Of a stretch of 64,000 nt of DNA, positions 9,201-20,186 are shown piece by piece. The DNA comes from a virus: positions 1 through 64,000 of IMG/VR virus record IMGVR_UViG_3300008113_000012; one strand, 5' to 3'. The number at the start of each line of letters is the position of its first letter. Positions within the stretch are counted from its first letter, which is position 1. The notes under the pieces are model-generated. The model was not told the origin of the DNA. It searched no databases and was given only the letters and a program-made list of their open reading frames with translations. Made by a program: the position numbers and the translations under genes.

Positions 9201-12200
9201 TACAACAGTTGTACTTACAACAACAATATAGTCGTCAAGTGCCGAATCAAACCCGTCCCACGAATCAGTGAACCAAGGCAAACTATCCCAGCCTCCGCTA
9301 ATGTTAAATCCTAATCCAGTAACATTTACGCCACCGTAATCAATTCCGGTCATTAGCTGTGCTAAATCTTTACCATACATTCCGCTTTCTGGACTGTAGT
9401 AGAAATTAATTCTGTCAGTAGCTGACAAGTGAACTACGTTTTTCTTATAAGTTATCTCAACTACTGCACCAACTTCAGGCGCACTAGTTAATGTTAACAA
9501 TCCAGAGTAGCTAGTGTACCCTCTTGCTGTTGACGTTTTAGTTGATAGTGCATAGTCGTCTCTTAACAAGTCAATGCCGTTTACTCTAACATAACAATCT
9601 TTGTCAATTTTAATTTCAGGACTAAACTTTAACGGCCACTGCAATCTTGATCCAGTGCCTGTAAATGATTCAGTTTCTGTAATTTCAGATATAAAGTAAG
9701 TTTTAGTAATTCTATCAAACTTAATGCTAATCTTATTGGCCCTTACAACTTCACTTTCAATTATTACCGATGCTCTAGCTGCTGTTCCACCGACTGCTAA
9801 TCCGCCTTCAATTGTTATTGTCGGTGCTTTTAAATAACCAGTACCATTTGATACTAGTTGTATTCTATTAACTTTGCCATTGGCAATATATGCGTTAGCA
9901 GTTGCACCTTGTCCGAATCCGCCTTCAATTTTAACAACAGGATTTTCAATGTACCCGGCGCCGCCGTCAACAAGTTCAATACTTTTAACAGTAAAGCCAA
10001 CATGATCGTACCAATGTTTCCAGGGATATGTAAGAAGCTCAGGTGATTCTGATTCAATTTCTCCTAAACTATTAATTTTAACATCAATAGGTGTAACTTT
10101 AAATCTAAGATCAATTGTAGGTAATAAATCAAAATCTGTTACTGAAGTTTGAGAATTATCTAATCCAGTATAAGAACTGACATATTCTCTAACTTGTGTT
10201 CTGTATGGTTTAACTTCTTTAATGTAATCTTCAAAGTTTTCTAAATTATCACTATTATAATTTACTTTTTGTTTTAAGCTACCAACATTATGAGTAGCTT
10301 TTACAAAACTAGTTTTGAACGCCCAGTCAATAAATGTTTGTTCGTGTAGTGCATATCTTACAGATGCAAAGAATAGTTTTAAATAATCTACTCTTAATTC
10401 GTCAACAAGAATTTTGTCTCGTAGTGTATAGATAATTATTTTTAATTCAGCTTCTGCTAGATTGTCATAAATTTCAGAATCAAATAGCGCACTATCAAAA
10501 CCAATAGATCCGTAGTTGTATAAAATATCTGAGAATTGTATTGTTCCGTTATTTCTTCCTATAACTTTATAGTTCTGTGTATAATCAATAGTAACCAGAG
10601 TGTTATATTTTTCTAACAATAACCATCCACCAGTACCGATGTTATTAACTTTTACAATGCTGTTAACTGATACATCAAGTGTGGCAAGCTCATATGTGTT
10701 TTCAACAACGTAATCAATTTTAGTAAACTGATTGTATCCGGTTGCATACCAATCAATGTATTTCCAATATCTAGTAACATCATAAGACTGTCCTTTAGAA
10801 CGATCCCATTTTAATGTATTAGCATTCCAGGTATGTGTACTCCACTTATTAAAAGTATTTGAGTCACTAATAACTAGAACAGTGAACGGTCTTACAATTA
10901 ATCGTGTTTCTAAAATACCTTCTAGATATCCTTCTCCAGAATTTACTACTTCCACACTAGCAACTTGTCCGTTGGCATTTATTTGTGTGCGCAGAATGGC
11001 GTTACGTCCTTGAGTATTAGTCTCAATAGATACATAAGGTGCGTTAACATAACCACGGCCAGCCTTAATTATATCGGCGCCGACAATTCTACCATTTTCA
11101 ATGATAGGTATTAATTGAGCCTGTTCTAATGTAGCTACTCCGACAAATCTTAATTCGGCATCGGTATCAATAGTAATGTCCCATGTACCAGAAGATGCGG
11201 TTGGTAAAGCATCAAATTGTTCAAGGTCTGATAAATCATAATCATCAGCAAGCAATTTAGTAGACAGTACAGAATTAACACGCTCTATATATTGTTTCAA
11301 TGCTTCAACACGATTAACAAACATGCTTTGTCTTGGTCTAAATCCTACACCGTATCGTTGTTTGAAAGGTAGTTTAATGTCAGGCACAACACGATCATTA
11401 TCGTCTTTTCCAATTAAACTGTGTATCCATTTCTTTTCAATTTCTAAAGGTAATACAGTATTAGGATGCTCACTTACAATTTTCCATTGATTGTGTGCAT
11501 TTGTAGTAGTATAATTCATATCTACAGTCCAATATTGAACTGTAAGATTAAAGTTAGTACCGTCTATTAAGTTAGCTGCATTAACAAGGCTAAAAGAATT
11601 AGATCCAGTTAACGCCAAGCAGGTGTATCCTTCAGATATAGGATCTGAAATAAGTCTCGAAATGTTATGTGCAGAAAGAGAACGTCCTATAATGTCAGGA
11701 GCAACTGTAGGGTTCTTAACCCAGTAATAGTAAGTCTTTTGGAATGATTGCGATATCGAATCGTACTTTTTCTTAACGCTGTATGCAGAGTTTCCGTATC
11801 GACTTTTACCAGTAATGTTTAATGAGTCGCCCTTATCAGTGCCCGATAATGCATCCCACTCAGAAGGCTTGTATTTTGTCTCTATCCATTCATAGATATC
11901 AATGCTAGCAGTTTCATAAAGTTTATTCCATGTACTTGATCTATAAACAATATTACCGCACTGGTTATCAATAAACTTAGCTCTAGTTAAATCCCACCAC
12001 AACATTCCTACTTGCGATTTAGTCCAGTTCATACCATCATCATAATTTAATAATGAATTATTAGGAACAGTTCTATCAGTATCAAAGCTGTATGTTGCAG
12101 GGTCAAAGTAAGTTTTGTAACTTAATTCTTGATCAGCCGGGCCTGGAATTTTGCCTTGTATTGGATCAACAACATCAATGTAAGATGTTAATTGATTGTT

Positions 12201-15200
12201 AGTTCTATCATAGATAAAAGATTTTTTAATCTTATATGCATTAGGGCGTAGAGTTTCTTGATATAAGACTTGCCAAGATGTTTTTCCAACAGCTCTAGAA
12301 TATGCATAGATCTTTCCATCTCTTGAGTAATTAACAGATTCGTTAGGAGCACCAACAAGAATTATGTTATTAGCTAAAGCAATTGAATGTCCGTAATCAT
12401 CTTGCGAACTGTTATTCAAGCTAGTAACTAAACTTTCTCCATATACATATTTTGTATTATAGCAATCGTAAATATCCACTCGGCCAGCATCAACTTGTGT
12501 ATTTGAAATTCTAGTTGAATTGTTATCAAATGTTGTAGAGAAACCAGTTAACGGCGACAACGGATCGTTAATGTATCTAGTTCCATACGTTGCCAATGCG
12601 CCGTCGAGTAAATCAGAGTATACATCTAATGTTGCTGTATATTCAACATCACCATTGGCGGAAAAAATCGCCAACGTATTATTTGCGCAAACTACACTTA
12701 CACCAAAATGTTCATTTAGTTCTTTTTCATTACTGAATATTACTTGTAATAACTCATAATTAGTAGAATTAAGAACTAAAACTTTTCCAGAGTTAGCAGT
12801 TAATGTATTAGAAAACGGTGCGCTAGCTATTATCTTTGAGCCGTCTGGAGTTACTGCTAGCGATTCTCCAAATCTATCTCCGCTTACAATGGATGCATCC
12901 GTATTATCAAATACTGTAGAAGTATTAATAGTTGCATCTAAGCTGTATGCAGTGCCGTTTATTTTGTAAATGTAAACCGCACCAGAATTGGTACTTGTGG
13001 CCGGTGCAGATACTGCTAACAAGGCGCCACTACTAGACATGCTAATAGAATAACCAAACTCATTACCACTACCTACAGATAACGATGTCCCAAATGATGC
13101 CCATCCAGATTCATTATTAGTTGTAATATTTGTAATATTGTTAGAGGTAATTGTTACTGTATTTTTATAAGTATATACCTTGTTGGCTGCAGAAACTGCC
13201 ATATAATATACAGTTGTAGTTCCAGTAATAGCTGATGTACTCACATCAGTTACTGTATTTCCAATAACAACTTTACTTCCAAATCTTTCATTTGCTTGAG
13301 GCGATTGGCTTGTAATGATGCTATCTAGAGAATAAGTGTTATTACCAGTTCTGTTATATATTCCAACATATCCCTGGGCAGTTAATCCGCTGCCGTCAAC
13401 ATCAGATGCACCGGCTGCTGAAATTGCAATCCATGTACCATCTGGAGAAAATGCAATGTTATTTCCAAATTCCAATCCAACGCTATCTGAACGAGTAATA
13501 TCAGGTAGTATCTGTGCATTAGGAATCCAAGTAGTAGATGACGGATCCTTTGTATATGTATAAACAATATCGTCAGCTACTGTAATTGCTGCAAACTGTC
13601 CGTTTGGTGACAGCGCGACGTGCTGACCAAAATGTGAATTAATACTAGAGTTAAAATTATTAAATGTATTTGATTTAAAAACTTTATTGTTTTTATAAAC
13701 AGTAAATAGCCCTTGACCGTTATCGTCTACCCAAACTTGCTCTCCATCTTTTAATGTAGTAGGCATTGTTGCATTAATATCGTCAATACTATTTGATCTT
13801 ACTGATACAAAATTGTAAGTTAACACTTGCGACAAGTATTCAAAAGGACTAACCCAACCTACTATGGTTGTATTAATTTTGATTAATCTATCTGAAACTT
13901 CTGTAATTTCATAAAAGCCGTTAATGAACGATGCGTTTTCAATCCCAATAACATTGCCAGCTTGTAATAAAGGTATTCTGTCACATTCAATTGTTAAAAC
14001 GTTAGCTAAGTATGTTACGTTAACTATTTTAAAATTGTTACTAGTAAATCTGTAAATGTCCCAATTCCATACTACCGTAGTTCCGTTAATGTCCACTGGC
14101 TTATTTTCAAATGCACACCAAACATAATCACCTTCTGTAAAAGTTGATATGTCTGTCCCGACAACATCAGTTAACGTATCAACATTTAATTTAACATCTT
14201 CGTATCTAACATATCCCGGTGTTCGTAAATATGGTGCAGTACCAACCATAGGCCAAGGATTATTATTGTAACCTACAGGTTTAATATATACATCAGATGG
14301 TACTTGTCTATACACAAAATCTACTACAGAAGAATCAATCGCTGATGTTAACTCAAACGGTTGTGGATTTAATTTAAATTTACTTTCATCAAGTTTAAAT
14401 TCTATTTCATCAAATATTGCAGTCGATCCGTAGTTGCCTACACGGATTGCCCATTCTTCATTGAATGTTAGACTTTCTTGATTATCTGCACTCAGTACAT
14501 CAAACAATTTACTAAAGACATTTTGTGTGCCTTTTTCAATAATCATTCCTTGATAAAATTTATATTGGCTTACATCATCTTGAATAATATTTTCAAGGTA
14601 TTGACGCTTTTGATATCCAATTAAATGCTGAGCCATTTTTTGCTGACCGGTATCAAAGTTATCGCTGTCAAGACTATAGAAGTCAGTAAACTGCATAGTC
14701 TTATATTCCCAGTTAGGCAATAATTGAGCTTCTGGTTTTTCCTCTAGTCTAATCCAATTAATACTTTCAAAATTTTCAGTTCCTACTAAAAATACACTAG
14801 CAGAATAATAAAATTCTTTGTATTTGACAATGTCACCTAAATTATAATCTGTCCAAGGTTCCCAATCTTGTAATCTGGCTTGGTCGTAGATAAATCCAGG
14901 AATGTTATATCCTCCAGTCCAGTTAGTAGAAATATATCCTAATACTTTAATGCGCTCTTGCCTGTATCCAGGTTCTAAGTCATATATTATATCATTGAAC
15001 AGTGTACTGTTATCTAATAGAACTACATGTTCTTTCTGTACAAGATAGAGAGATGCACCATAAATTCCATAGTTAGTATTAGATGGTGTTAATACAAATT
15101 TTCCACCTTCTCTAAAAGTGTTAGTAAAATCAGAATCTAATTTTTGACCATCTACTCTAAATATTTTATATTCAAAGAATTTGTCTTTAATATCATTAAC

Positions 15201-18200
15201 TACTGCATCTGTTGTGTTTAACACTAAACTATTTGCAGCAGGACTTAATGAAATGACTGCACCCACTGACCAGTTTTGTGTTGTCCAGAATAAAAATTCT
15301 TTAATTGCACTTTCCCAGTTGTTGATGTTTCTTAGATTATCATTGTATTCATCAAATACAAATCCTTGTTTTTCTAAATAAACACCGTAACCTTGTATAA
15401 AATCAACAATACTTTGTATTGTTGTAAATTTTGTACCGTAACCAATGTTTAATTCAGTTCCAGTATCCCATGCACGTCTTAATTCTGCGTCTCGTCCGCC
15501 TGTTATTGGCAATTCTGCAATTCGAGTAAAATTAGAAGTATTGAAGGTATCTTCACTTGTATGAGAAACTTTAACTCTATAATATAATCCAGATGATCTA
15601 ACTATCTTCCCAACAACATAATACTTGTTAGATTCCCATACAGAATAACTTTCAGACATTCCACCAACATTAATTGTTTTGCCAGGTAATGTATAAGGAT
15701 AGTATGTAAAGTAAGGTTGATCAATATTATATCCTCTCACTTCATATCCATCAGGATATTTGGTAATTGCTATTCCACTGTAGACAATTTTCTTAATAGG
15801 AGATGAAACGTTTGAAACAATTTGATAATTTTCTTCAGGTACAAATACACCACCTGAGCTTGCAATACTCTTACTATCTAATAACAATTTAAATTTAGGT
15901 TTCGATGTAAATCCACCTAGTTTAGAGCCTATATTGTTTGTTAATAGAGACAAGTTACTTGCATATTCTGTTACTAATAAAGTAGTGTCGCTAGAAATAT
16001 AATCAATTATATAATTGATTAATCCAGAAGTAATTGTTCTAGTTGAGCTTAGAGCAGTTGATGGTAGTTTGATATCGGCTAGTCGAATTCTTAAACCAGT
16101 ATCGGCATACACTAATTGATTATTAAGATTTCGAACAATCCTACTACGATCTAAACAAGTAGCTAAAACATGATTAGGTTTTAATAAAAGAGCAGTCTGT
16201 ATTAAAGCAAACGCATAATACGAACTTCTACGCCATGCAGATTCAACTGGGCCTACATCGCCAAAAGTATAAAATCCTTCAGCAGTTGGATTAATATAAC
16301 CTTCAACATGACTTGCATCATAAGGTGCAACTAGTTCACCGCTTTCATTAACAGGGTATCCTGATGCTAAAATTGATTTAGCAAATCGAGGTAATGTTCT
16401 AATAGGGAAGCCGGGCTCTCTAATAATACCGTTTTTAATATCATCCCATAAAATAAAGTTGTCTTTTGTATACGGCACTGGTCCGTATACTGAAGTCCAC
16501 CAACTAGGTTGAATGCTAAATCCTAAACATTCCCAAGGATGTGTGTGAGGGCGATCTGTATCTAATGTCCAGCGATATATGCCTCTCCAAAAAGCAGGAG
16601 TTGATCTACTGTCTGGAAAAGAATTATTTCTATAATTCCACGTAAATGGATTTAATCTATCCCATAATGTATTATCTTGTTTTGTATAATCTTGACTAAT
16701 GTTAGTAGTCCAGTCAAAGAAATATTGACTTAGCACTAGATCAAATTCTTCTTTTGAATAATCTGTTTCTCTACTATATCCTGGGATGAACTCATAGATA
16801 TCAAATATACTAGCGTCATACTTAATTTTAATATTATTAAAAATTCGTTTTTCTAATTCTAAAATTAATTCATCACGGTAATCATTGTATGCAACTGTTA
16901 TACTGCCATCGTGTCCTTGAATTACTCGAGTAGGTTCAAGATATGAGTCGTCGACATAGATGCTAGGCTCAAACGCAGGATATAAACCTAACTTTGTAGG
17001 TGTTGCTGGACAGAATGAACCGTCAGTTGTTTCAAACTCAAATGCTTCAATTATATCACCTTCAGCAAGTGTTGATTTAATTTCAAAAAAGTTTTCTGAA
17101 CCAAATATATAATCTCTACCGTGTACTAGCTGTTGTTCGTTTACATAAATGTTTACTGCACGATTAGTTAGAGAATTTAAATTAAATGCCGTAATTAACG
17201 GATATGTTTTTACTCTTACATCTAATACTACATATTCTGATCGAACAGCTCCCGAATGTGCAAACATGTCGGACAGGTAATAAGGTTGTGTTTTTGTTTT
17301 ATCTTTTGATAATTCTTCTAGAATATAATCAACATGTCGTCTAGGATCAGTATCTATGCCTGATTCTGAGGCAAGTGTAATAAATGCTCGTTTAAATTTT
17401 CCGTAATCTTGTCTTGATTGATTTAGTCCTTTTAACACGTTTGCAGTTTTAGAACCAAAGTGATATAAACTTAAATTTAGCGGACCACTATGCTGTACAA
17501 ATCTTGTACCATATGCAGTTAAGTTGCCTAAATTTCTAAGATTACTATACCCCGGAAAAGCTCCGGAAAAACCGTTAATATTTTCTACAATAGAATCAAC
17601 ATGATCTATTACTTCTCCAAGTGTAAATTGAGAAATATCATTGTTCAATGGATTATTTTGTAAATTTAAAGGTATTTCGTAATAACCGTTTTCATTTTTA
17701 GGTTGTGATGAATAGCATTTTAAAGTTACTATGTCGTCAGCAGTAACCGCAGTTGTTAATACTACAGACTTTCTAGCTACACCATCGACAATAGCAAATG
17801 TTTCTTTATTTTGTCTGCGTCCATTAATATAAACTTTAATTTCTAGATCATCAAGATTATCTTTAAAGTCATACATGTCTAGTGGAAAATTATTTAATAA
17901 TCCGCTTTCTTTAAAAACTCTAACAATAGGTTGCGAATTGGCAATTTCAGAAGTTGTCCATCCGTTCTGATAATTAAAACTTGCTAAGTCTTTTACAATT
18001 TTTAAAAATCCAATATTTGTATTTTTTGTTAAAACTGCTGCAATTTGTTTATAATTGAAACTGTCATTTAGTAAATTAAATTCAAAAACAATATCGCCAG
18101 TGTTACTTACATTCCTGTAACTTAATGGAAATCCTAGAGCAGTATCGTTGCTACCTGTTCCAATTTTGTAAGAAAACAATTTTGTTCCTGCAAAGTTAGA

Positions 18201-20186
18201 TCCATCATATGCTAGTGTATCTCCGTAGCTGTTACCGTTATTGTCAAAAATATCAAAAAGCGGCGGCTGATTAATTGTAGTTTTACGTTGTCCCAATTTC
18301 CAAGTAGTACCATTATACCAATACATAGTACCCTGATTTTCAAAACCTCTATTAACTAATACTGTTTCGTTTAATAGTGGTTGAGCGTCAGATTCTTCTA
18401 CTAGATTAATTTGTCTACTAAGTCCTGAGAAAACTTCAAGTTTATGAGCACCGTTGCCAGTGGCAAATATATCTGCACGAACAGAAAGAGATTTATCTGT
18501 AAATAGTCTTAATTGTGTATTGTTAACTACAAATGCATAATAAATTTTTCTATTAACTAAACCGTCAATAGAATCATTACCATTATTTAAATATGTTATT
18601 TGATTGCCTGTAGTTAACCCATGAGGAGTAGTGCAGGTTATAATATCGTTTGCAATGTCAATTCCTAACAATGCATTAAATTCTATCTGTCGTCCAGGAT
18701 TTGTAACTGTTAAAAATTTAACTTTATAAATTTTATCATTGACAAATCTATCAGTGTCAGCAGTAAATAAAATTCGCATACCGTCAGACACATTGACTCC
18801 GTCAATGTTGTATCCTGGTGTACCTTCGATAGTAGAAAATACATCAGTAGTAAATGTATCGATCAAATCAACATTAAGTTTAGCCTTGTGACCAAAATTA
18901 AATAATTTAACGCCAGCTTCAAATTCAATAATTGGTCTGATTGCTCGTTGTGCTTGATCTAACTCGGGAACAACTCCTTGAGCTTTTGCCGTTGCAATAA
19001 CTACATCTTGATGGAACCATCGATTATATCTTGCCCATTGATTTCTATCAGGACTTGCTCTGTTTACTAGGACATAGTCTTTATCGCGTGGAAACGATGT
19101 AAGAGTACTAAACGGTGAAGCATCAAACGGTTCGTCATCAAATAATAGAGATGTCTCTTGAGAATAATCACTTATAATTTCAAGGTCATCACTTGATACT
19201 AATTTAATTGACGAACCAACTCCCTCTACATACCAGTATCCGGTAGCGTATTGTTCAGGAACAACTACGCCTGTGAAGAATAATTTCATTCCATTAGTTA
19301 ATTCTGTACCACTAGATAAAGTATAAGTTTTTTTGCCAAGTACATCTGCAGTTACATCTAAAAATGCGTTTTCATCAATGTCTTTTATTTCAAATACACC
19401 TCCAGTGTTTGCGTCTGCTTCACTAACGTAAAATAATACATCAGGAGAATTTAACGGAACTTTAAAAGTAATCACTCCGTTAGTAACACCTGATGCAGAA
19501 ACTCCATTTGTATATTTTTCCAACTCACCAGCAACTCTAGTAGTTTTAATTGTAAAAGGATTATTATTTGCAGAAATTTCAAAATAATAAGTTTGTCCTC
19601 TGTACAAAGTTAATGTAGGATTACGAGACAGGCTATTGAACAAATAAACATAATTGTCGCCTTGATCTTCAATGGTAATAGTATAAGTGCTCTCAATGTC
19701 TTGTTGCTGTCCTTGAACTTCTAATGATGCAGGACCGTAAGGTAACCAGTAGTACTGTTGAAAGTTTACAAATTTGTCCCAGCAAATATGAGGATTCCAT
19801 GAATAAAATTCTTGTTTGTTTAATCTTTCGTGATTTGTTACATTGCCACCAGCAACATTTATATGATTAATATGATCAACATAATCTTTATAAAAATTTG
19901 TATTTCCGAGATAATCTTGAATTACTGCTACAGGTTCTAATTGATAATTTTCTCTGTTGTTATCAGTGCCTGAAATAAAAACGTCAGACGCTTTTGCTGC
20001 TTTAGAATTTTTTCTTCCAACATAGCCTGTTATTTTTTTAGCTTTACCTGGCTGCAATAACTGATCTAACGTAGCTGAAAAGAATTTCTTATTGCTGTCA
20101 GTTCTATAAAAACGAGGCAATAGATCAGATGTTTTTCTTTCATCACTATTAGATAGTGGCAATTTTGGTTCGTCTTGATTAGCCAT
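6225..20186 (-). CDS. Giant virion structural protein (4653 aa)
   Basis: One uninterrupted 14-kb frame follows gp6 with a TAATG overlap. The N-terminus (LLPRFYRTDSNKKFFSATLD, FYKDYVDHIN, WDKFVNFQQYYWLPYGP) is of a type I associate with giant structural proteins of marine T4-like phages. Around residues 165-275 lies a cupredoxin-like beta region (LTLYRGQTYYFEI, then FKVPLNSPDVLFYVSE). Near 1600-1750 are two carbohydrate-binding-like W/Y motifs (YYVVGKIV, DYNLGDIVKY). Around 2180-2620 are seven FG-x-x-ia-s-pdG repeats, fitting a seven-bladed beta-propeller. Four GxGY-type strands occur in the 3100-3450 range, and a TDW-containing module near 3670. The C-terminus has NLPGIIEINGERIEYFTKVG followed by LGQLRRATLGTG. 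There is no signal peptide or enzyme motif. A baseplate-peripheral or tail-surface scaffold is inferred from its place between gp6 and the fibre genes. Confidence 0.82.
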   Translation of the reverse strand: MANQDEPKLPLSNSDERKTSDLLPRFYRTDSNKKFFSATLDQLLQPGKAKKITGYVGRKNSKAAKASDVFISGTDNNRENYQLEPVAVIQDYLGNTNFYKDYVDHINHINVAGGNVTNHERLNKQEFYSWNPHICWDKFVNFQQYYWLPYGPASLEVQGQQQDIESTYTITIEDQGDNYVYLFNSLSRNPTLTLYRGQTYYFEISANNNPFTIKTTRVAGELEKYTNGVSASGVTNGVITFKVPLNSPDVLFYVSEADANTGGVFEIKDIDENAFLDVTADVLGKKTYTLSSGTELTNGMKLFFTGVVVPEQYATGYWYVEGVGSSIKLVSSDDLEIISDYSQETSLLFDDEPFDASPFSTLTSFPRDKDYVLVNRASPDRNQWARYNRWFHQDVVIATAKAQGVVPELDQAQRAIRPIIEFEAGVKLFNFGHKAKLNVDLIDTFTTDVFSTIEGTPGYNIDGVNVSDGMRILFTADTDRFVNDKIYKVKFLTVTNPGRQIEFNALLGIDIANDIITCTTPHGLTTGNQITYLNNGNDSIDGLVNRKIYYAFVVNNTQLRLFTDKSLSVRADIFATGNGAHKLEVFSGLSRQINLVEESDAQPLLNETVLVNRGFENQGTMYWYNGTTWKLGQRKTTINQPPLFDIFDNNGNSYGDTLAYDGSNFAGTKLFSYKIGTGSNDTALGFPLSYRNVSNTGDIVFEFNLLNDSFNYKQIAAVLTKNTNIGFLKIVKDLASFNYQNGWTTSEIANSQPIVRVFKESGLLNNFPLDMYDFKDNLDDLEIKVYINGRRQNKETFAIVDGVARKSVVLTTAVTADDIVTLKCYSSQPKNENGYYEIPLNLQNNPLNNDISQFTLGEVIDHVDSIVENINGFSGAFPGYSNLRNLGNLTAYGTRFVQHSGPLNLSLYHFGSKTANVLKGLNQSRQDYGKFKRAFITLASESGIDTDPRRHVDYILEELSKDKTKTQPYYLSDMFAHSGAVRSEYVVLDVRVKTYPLITAFNLNSLTNRAVNIYVNEQQLVHGRDYIFGSENFFEIKSTLAEGDIIEAFEFETTDGSFCPATPTKLGLYPAFEPSIYVDDSYLEPTRVIQGHDGSITVAYNDYRDELILELEKRIFNNIKIKYDASIFDIYEFIPGYSRETDYSKEEFDLVLSQYFFDWTTNISQDYTKQDNTLWDRLNPFTWNYRNNSFPDSRSTPAFWRGIYRWTLDTDRPHTHPWECLGFSIQPSWWTSVYGPVPYTKDNFILWDDIKNGIIREPGFPIRTLPRFAKSILASGYPVNESGELVAPYDASHVEGYINPTAEGFYTFGDVGPVESAWRRSSYYAFALIQTALLLKPNHVLATCLDRSRIVRNLNNQLVYADTGLRIRLADIKLPSTALSSTRTITSGLINYIIDYISSDTTLLVTEYASNLSLLTNNIGSKLGGFTSKPKFKLLLDSKSIASSGGVFVPEENYQIVSNVSSPIKKIVYSGIAITKYPDGYEVRGYNIDQPYFTYYPYTLPGKTINVGGMSESYSVWESNKYYVVGKIVRSSGLYYRVKVSHTSEDTFNTSNFTRIAELPITGGRDAELRRAWDTGTELNIGYGTKFTTIQSIVDFIQGYGVYLEKQGFVFDEYNDNLRNINNWESAIKEFLFWTTQNWSVGAVISLSPAANSLVLNTTDAVVNDIKDKFFEYKIFRVDGQKLDSDFTNTFREGGKFVLTPSNTNYGIYGASLYLVQKEHVVLLDNSTLFNDIIYDLEPGYRQERIKVLGYISTNWTGGYNIPGFIYDQARLQDWEPWTDYNLGDIVKYKEFYYSASVFLVGTENFESINWIRLEEKPEAQLLPNWEYKTMQFTDFYSLDSDNFDTGQQKMAQHLIGYQKRQYLENIIQDDVSQYKFYQGMIIEKGTQNVFSKLFDVLSADNQESLTFNEEWAIRVGNYGSTAIFDEIEFKLDESKFKLNPQPFELTSAIDSSVVDFVYRQVPSDVYIKPVGYNNNPWPMVGTAPYLRTPGYVRYEDVKLNVDTLTDVVGTDISTFTEGDYVWCAFENKPVDINGTTVVWNWDIYRFTSNNFKIVNVTYLANVLTIECDRIPLLQAGNVIGIENASFINGFYEITEVSDRLIKINTTIVGWVSPFEYLSQVLTYNFVSVRSNSIDDINATMPTTLKDGEQVWVDDNGQGLFTVYKNNKVFKSNTFNNFNSSINSHFGQHVALSPNGQFAAITVADDIVYTYTKDPSSTTWIPNAQILPDITRSDSVGLEFGNNIAFSPDGTWIAISAAGASDVDGSGLTAQGYVGIYNRTGNNTYSLDSIITSQSPQANERFGSKVVIGNTVTDVSTSAITGTTTVYYMAVSAANKVYTYKNTVTITSNNITNITTNNESGWASFGTSLSVGSGNEFGYSISMSSSGALLAVSAPATSTNSGAVYIYKINGTAYSLDATINTSTVFDNTDASIVSGDRFGESLAVTPDGSKIIASAPFSNTLTANSGKVLVLNSTNYELLQVIFSNEKELNEHFGVSVVCANNTLAIFSANGDVEYTATLDVYSDLLDGALATYGTRYINDPLSPLTGFSTTFDNNSTRISNTQVDAGRVDIYDCYNTKYVYGESLVTSLNNSSQDDYGHSIALANNIILVGAPNESVNYSRDGKIYAYSRAVGKTSWQVLYQETLRPNAYKIKKSFIYDRTNNQLTSYIDVVDPIQGKIPGPADQELSYKTYFDPATYSFDTDRTVPNNSLLNYDDGMNWTKSQVGMLWWDLTRAKFIDNQCGNIVYRSSTWNKLYETASIDIYEWIETKYKPSEWDALSGTDKGDSLNITGKSRYGNSAYSVKKKYDSISQSFQKTYYYWVKNPTVAPDIIGRSLSAHNISRLISDPISEGYTCLALTGSNSFSLVNAANLIDGTNFNLTVQYWTVDMNYTTTNAHNQWKIVSEHPNTVLPLEIEKKWIHSLIGKDDNDRVVPDIKLPFKQRYGVGFRPRQSMFVNRVEALKQYIERVNSVLSTKLLADDYDLSDLEQFDALPTASSGTWDITIDTDAELRFVGVATLEQAQLIPIIENGRIVGADIIKAGRGYVNAPYVSIETNTQGRNAILRTQINANGQVASVEVVNSGEGYLEGILETRLIVRPFTVLVISDSNTFNKWSTHTWNANTLKWDRSKGQSYDVTRYWKYIDWYATGYNQFTKIDYVVENTYELATLDVSVNSIVKVNNIGTGGWLLLEKYNTLVTIDYTQNYKVIGRNNGTIQFSDILYNYGSIGFDSALFDSEIYDNLAEAELKIIIYTLRDKILVDELRVDYLKLFFASVRYALHEQTFIDWAFKTSFVKATHNVGSLKQKVNYNSDNLENFEDYIKEVKPYRTQVREYVSSYTGLDNSQTSVTDFDLLPTIDLRFKVTPIDVKINSLGEIESESPELLTYPWKHWYDHVGFTVKSIELVDGGAGYIENPVVKIEGGFGQGATANAYIANGKVNRIQLVSNGTGYLKAPTITIEGGLAVGGTAARASVIIESEVVRANKISIKFDRITKTYFISEITETESFTGTGSRLQWPLKFSPEIKIDKDCYVRVNGIDLLRDDYALSTKTSTARGYTSYSGLLTLTSAPEVGAVVEITYKKNVVHLSATDRINFYYSPESGMYGKDLAQLMTGIDYGGVNVTGLGFNISGGWDSLPWFTDSWDGFDSALDDYIVVVSTTVVKAGNFFEGRYYTIVSLGTTDWNAVAGTTNVTYTVGTQVLVVKNLGGTGTATPQYQSFKLPYTPSNGEKINVYISRYNPLVSVNISSVIVSPLDTTSVWITTATPHNLTDNMFVRITGVTTGNYTGTYRIRQVIADNRFSITLDAIAVLGTGGAVVGYSYDPFIRIDDPDFVSYPMANKPNVVMDTIVGNGTTSIVNLPSLNLTINNGDKIIFRKSTSDGSFAPQPGEYDTQLSGGDLAYSSATGISPDDIILDGDGFVTPMTSAAPEEIVPGYITDAVAIKVYQLPTSGSAKIYFKNQYGNGVTNEFTIGQILNNFASIFVKIDNVILKQGIDYTVNWQAQTITLTVIPASMKIVSIISFGVAADNLMDTNYFVADGTTSEYITAAAWQLQGLGSVVLVDGLAVSYELFNTNDSYDSPGKVGIRFGSSIAEGSLITYMITSDQNQAASIIRSETIAGNGLNKEFALTNPVGIKEPAANNVLVIQDGQILQPSVTEYFTLADDVLNYALTTYKSRPYVSTPTDYKVYVDGIELAYGSDYIFDIAVMSVNLRKSVYKDGALLTVSSFANADYTIDSGFIRFVTAPPTLSSTEVISFFNHDVEEIQRTAEFTSFSGSIVPGSYDYYRYENLLGKRFKLNRTVAIDDYVWIIKNNQLLTHSIDYYLDSDLVTIKLKTALLTSDMLDVICFSDRIVNASYGYMQFKDMLNRVHYKRISKAKSTRLARDLQQKDLNIYLVDGNNLSPPNPALNLPGIIEINGERIEYFTKVGNVLGQLRRATLGTGAPALHRVRTIVLDIGPSETIPYKDRIISDTVISNGVDATISLNFTPSTFTTEYQYQGREMTANETTTLVKNSVEVFASGYRLKKNNYTLFKESNGYPYSPAVPISELSPVGTTKEGDIKLAAEFTINNSSNNVTLTTAADEEAQVTVVKKVGHIWNRNDEDLTYANTDIANFIKNTETIFSQYLVDKYQYVLATDEGVTLLTDDNEPLELD

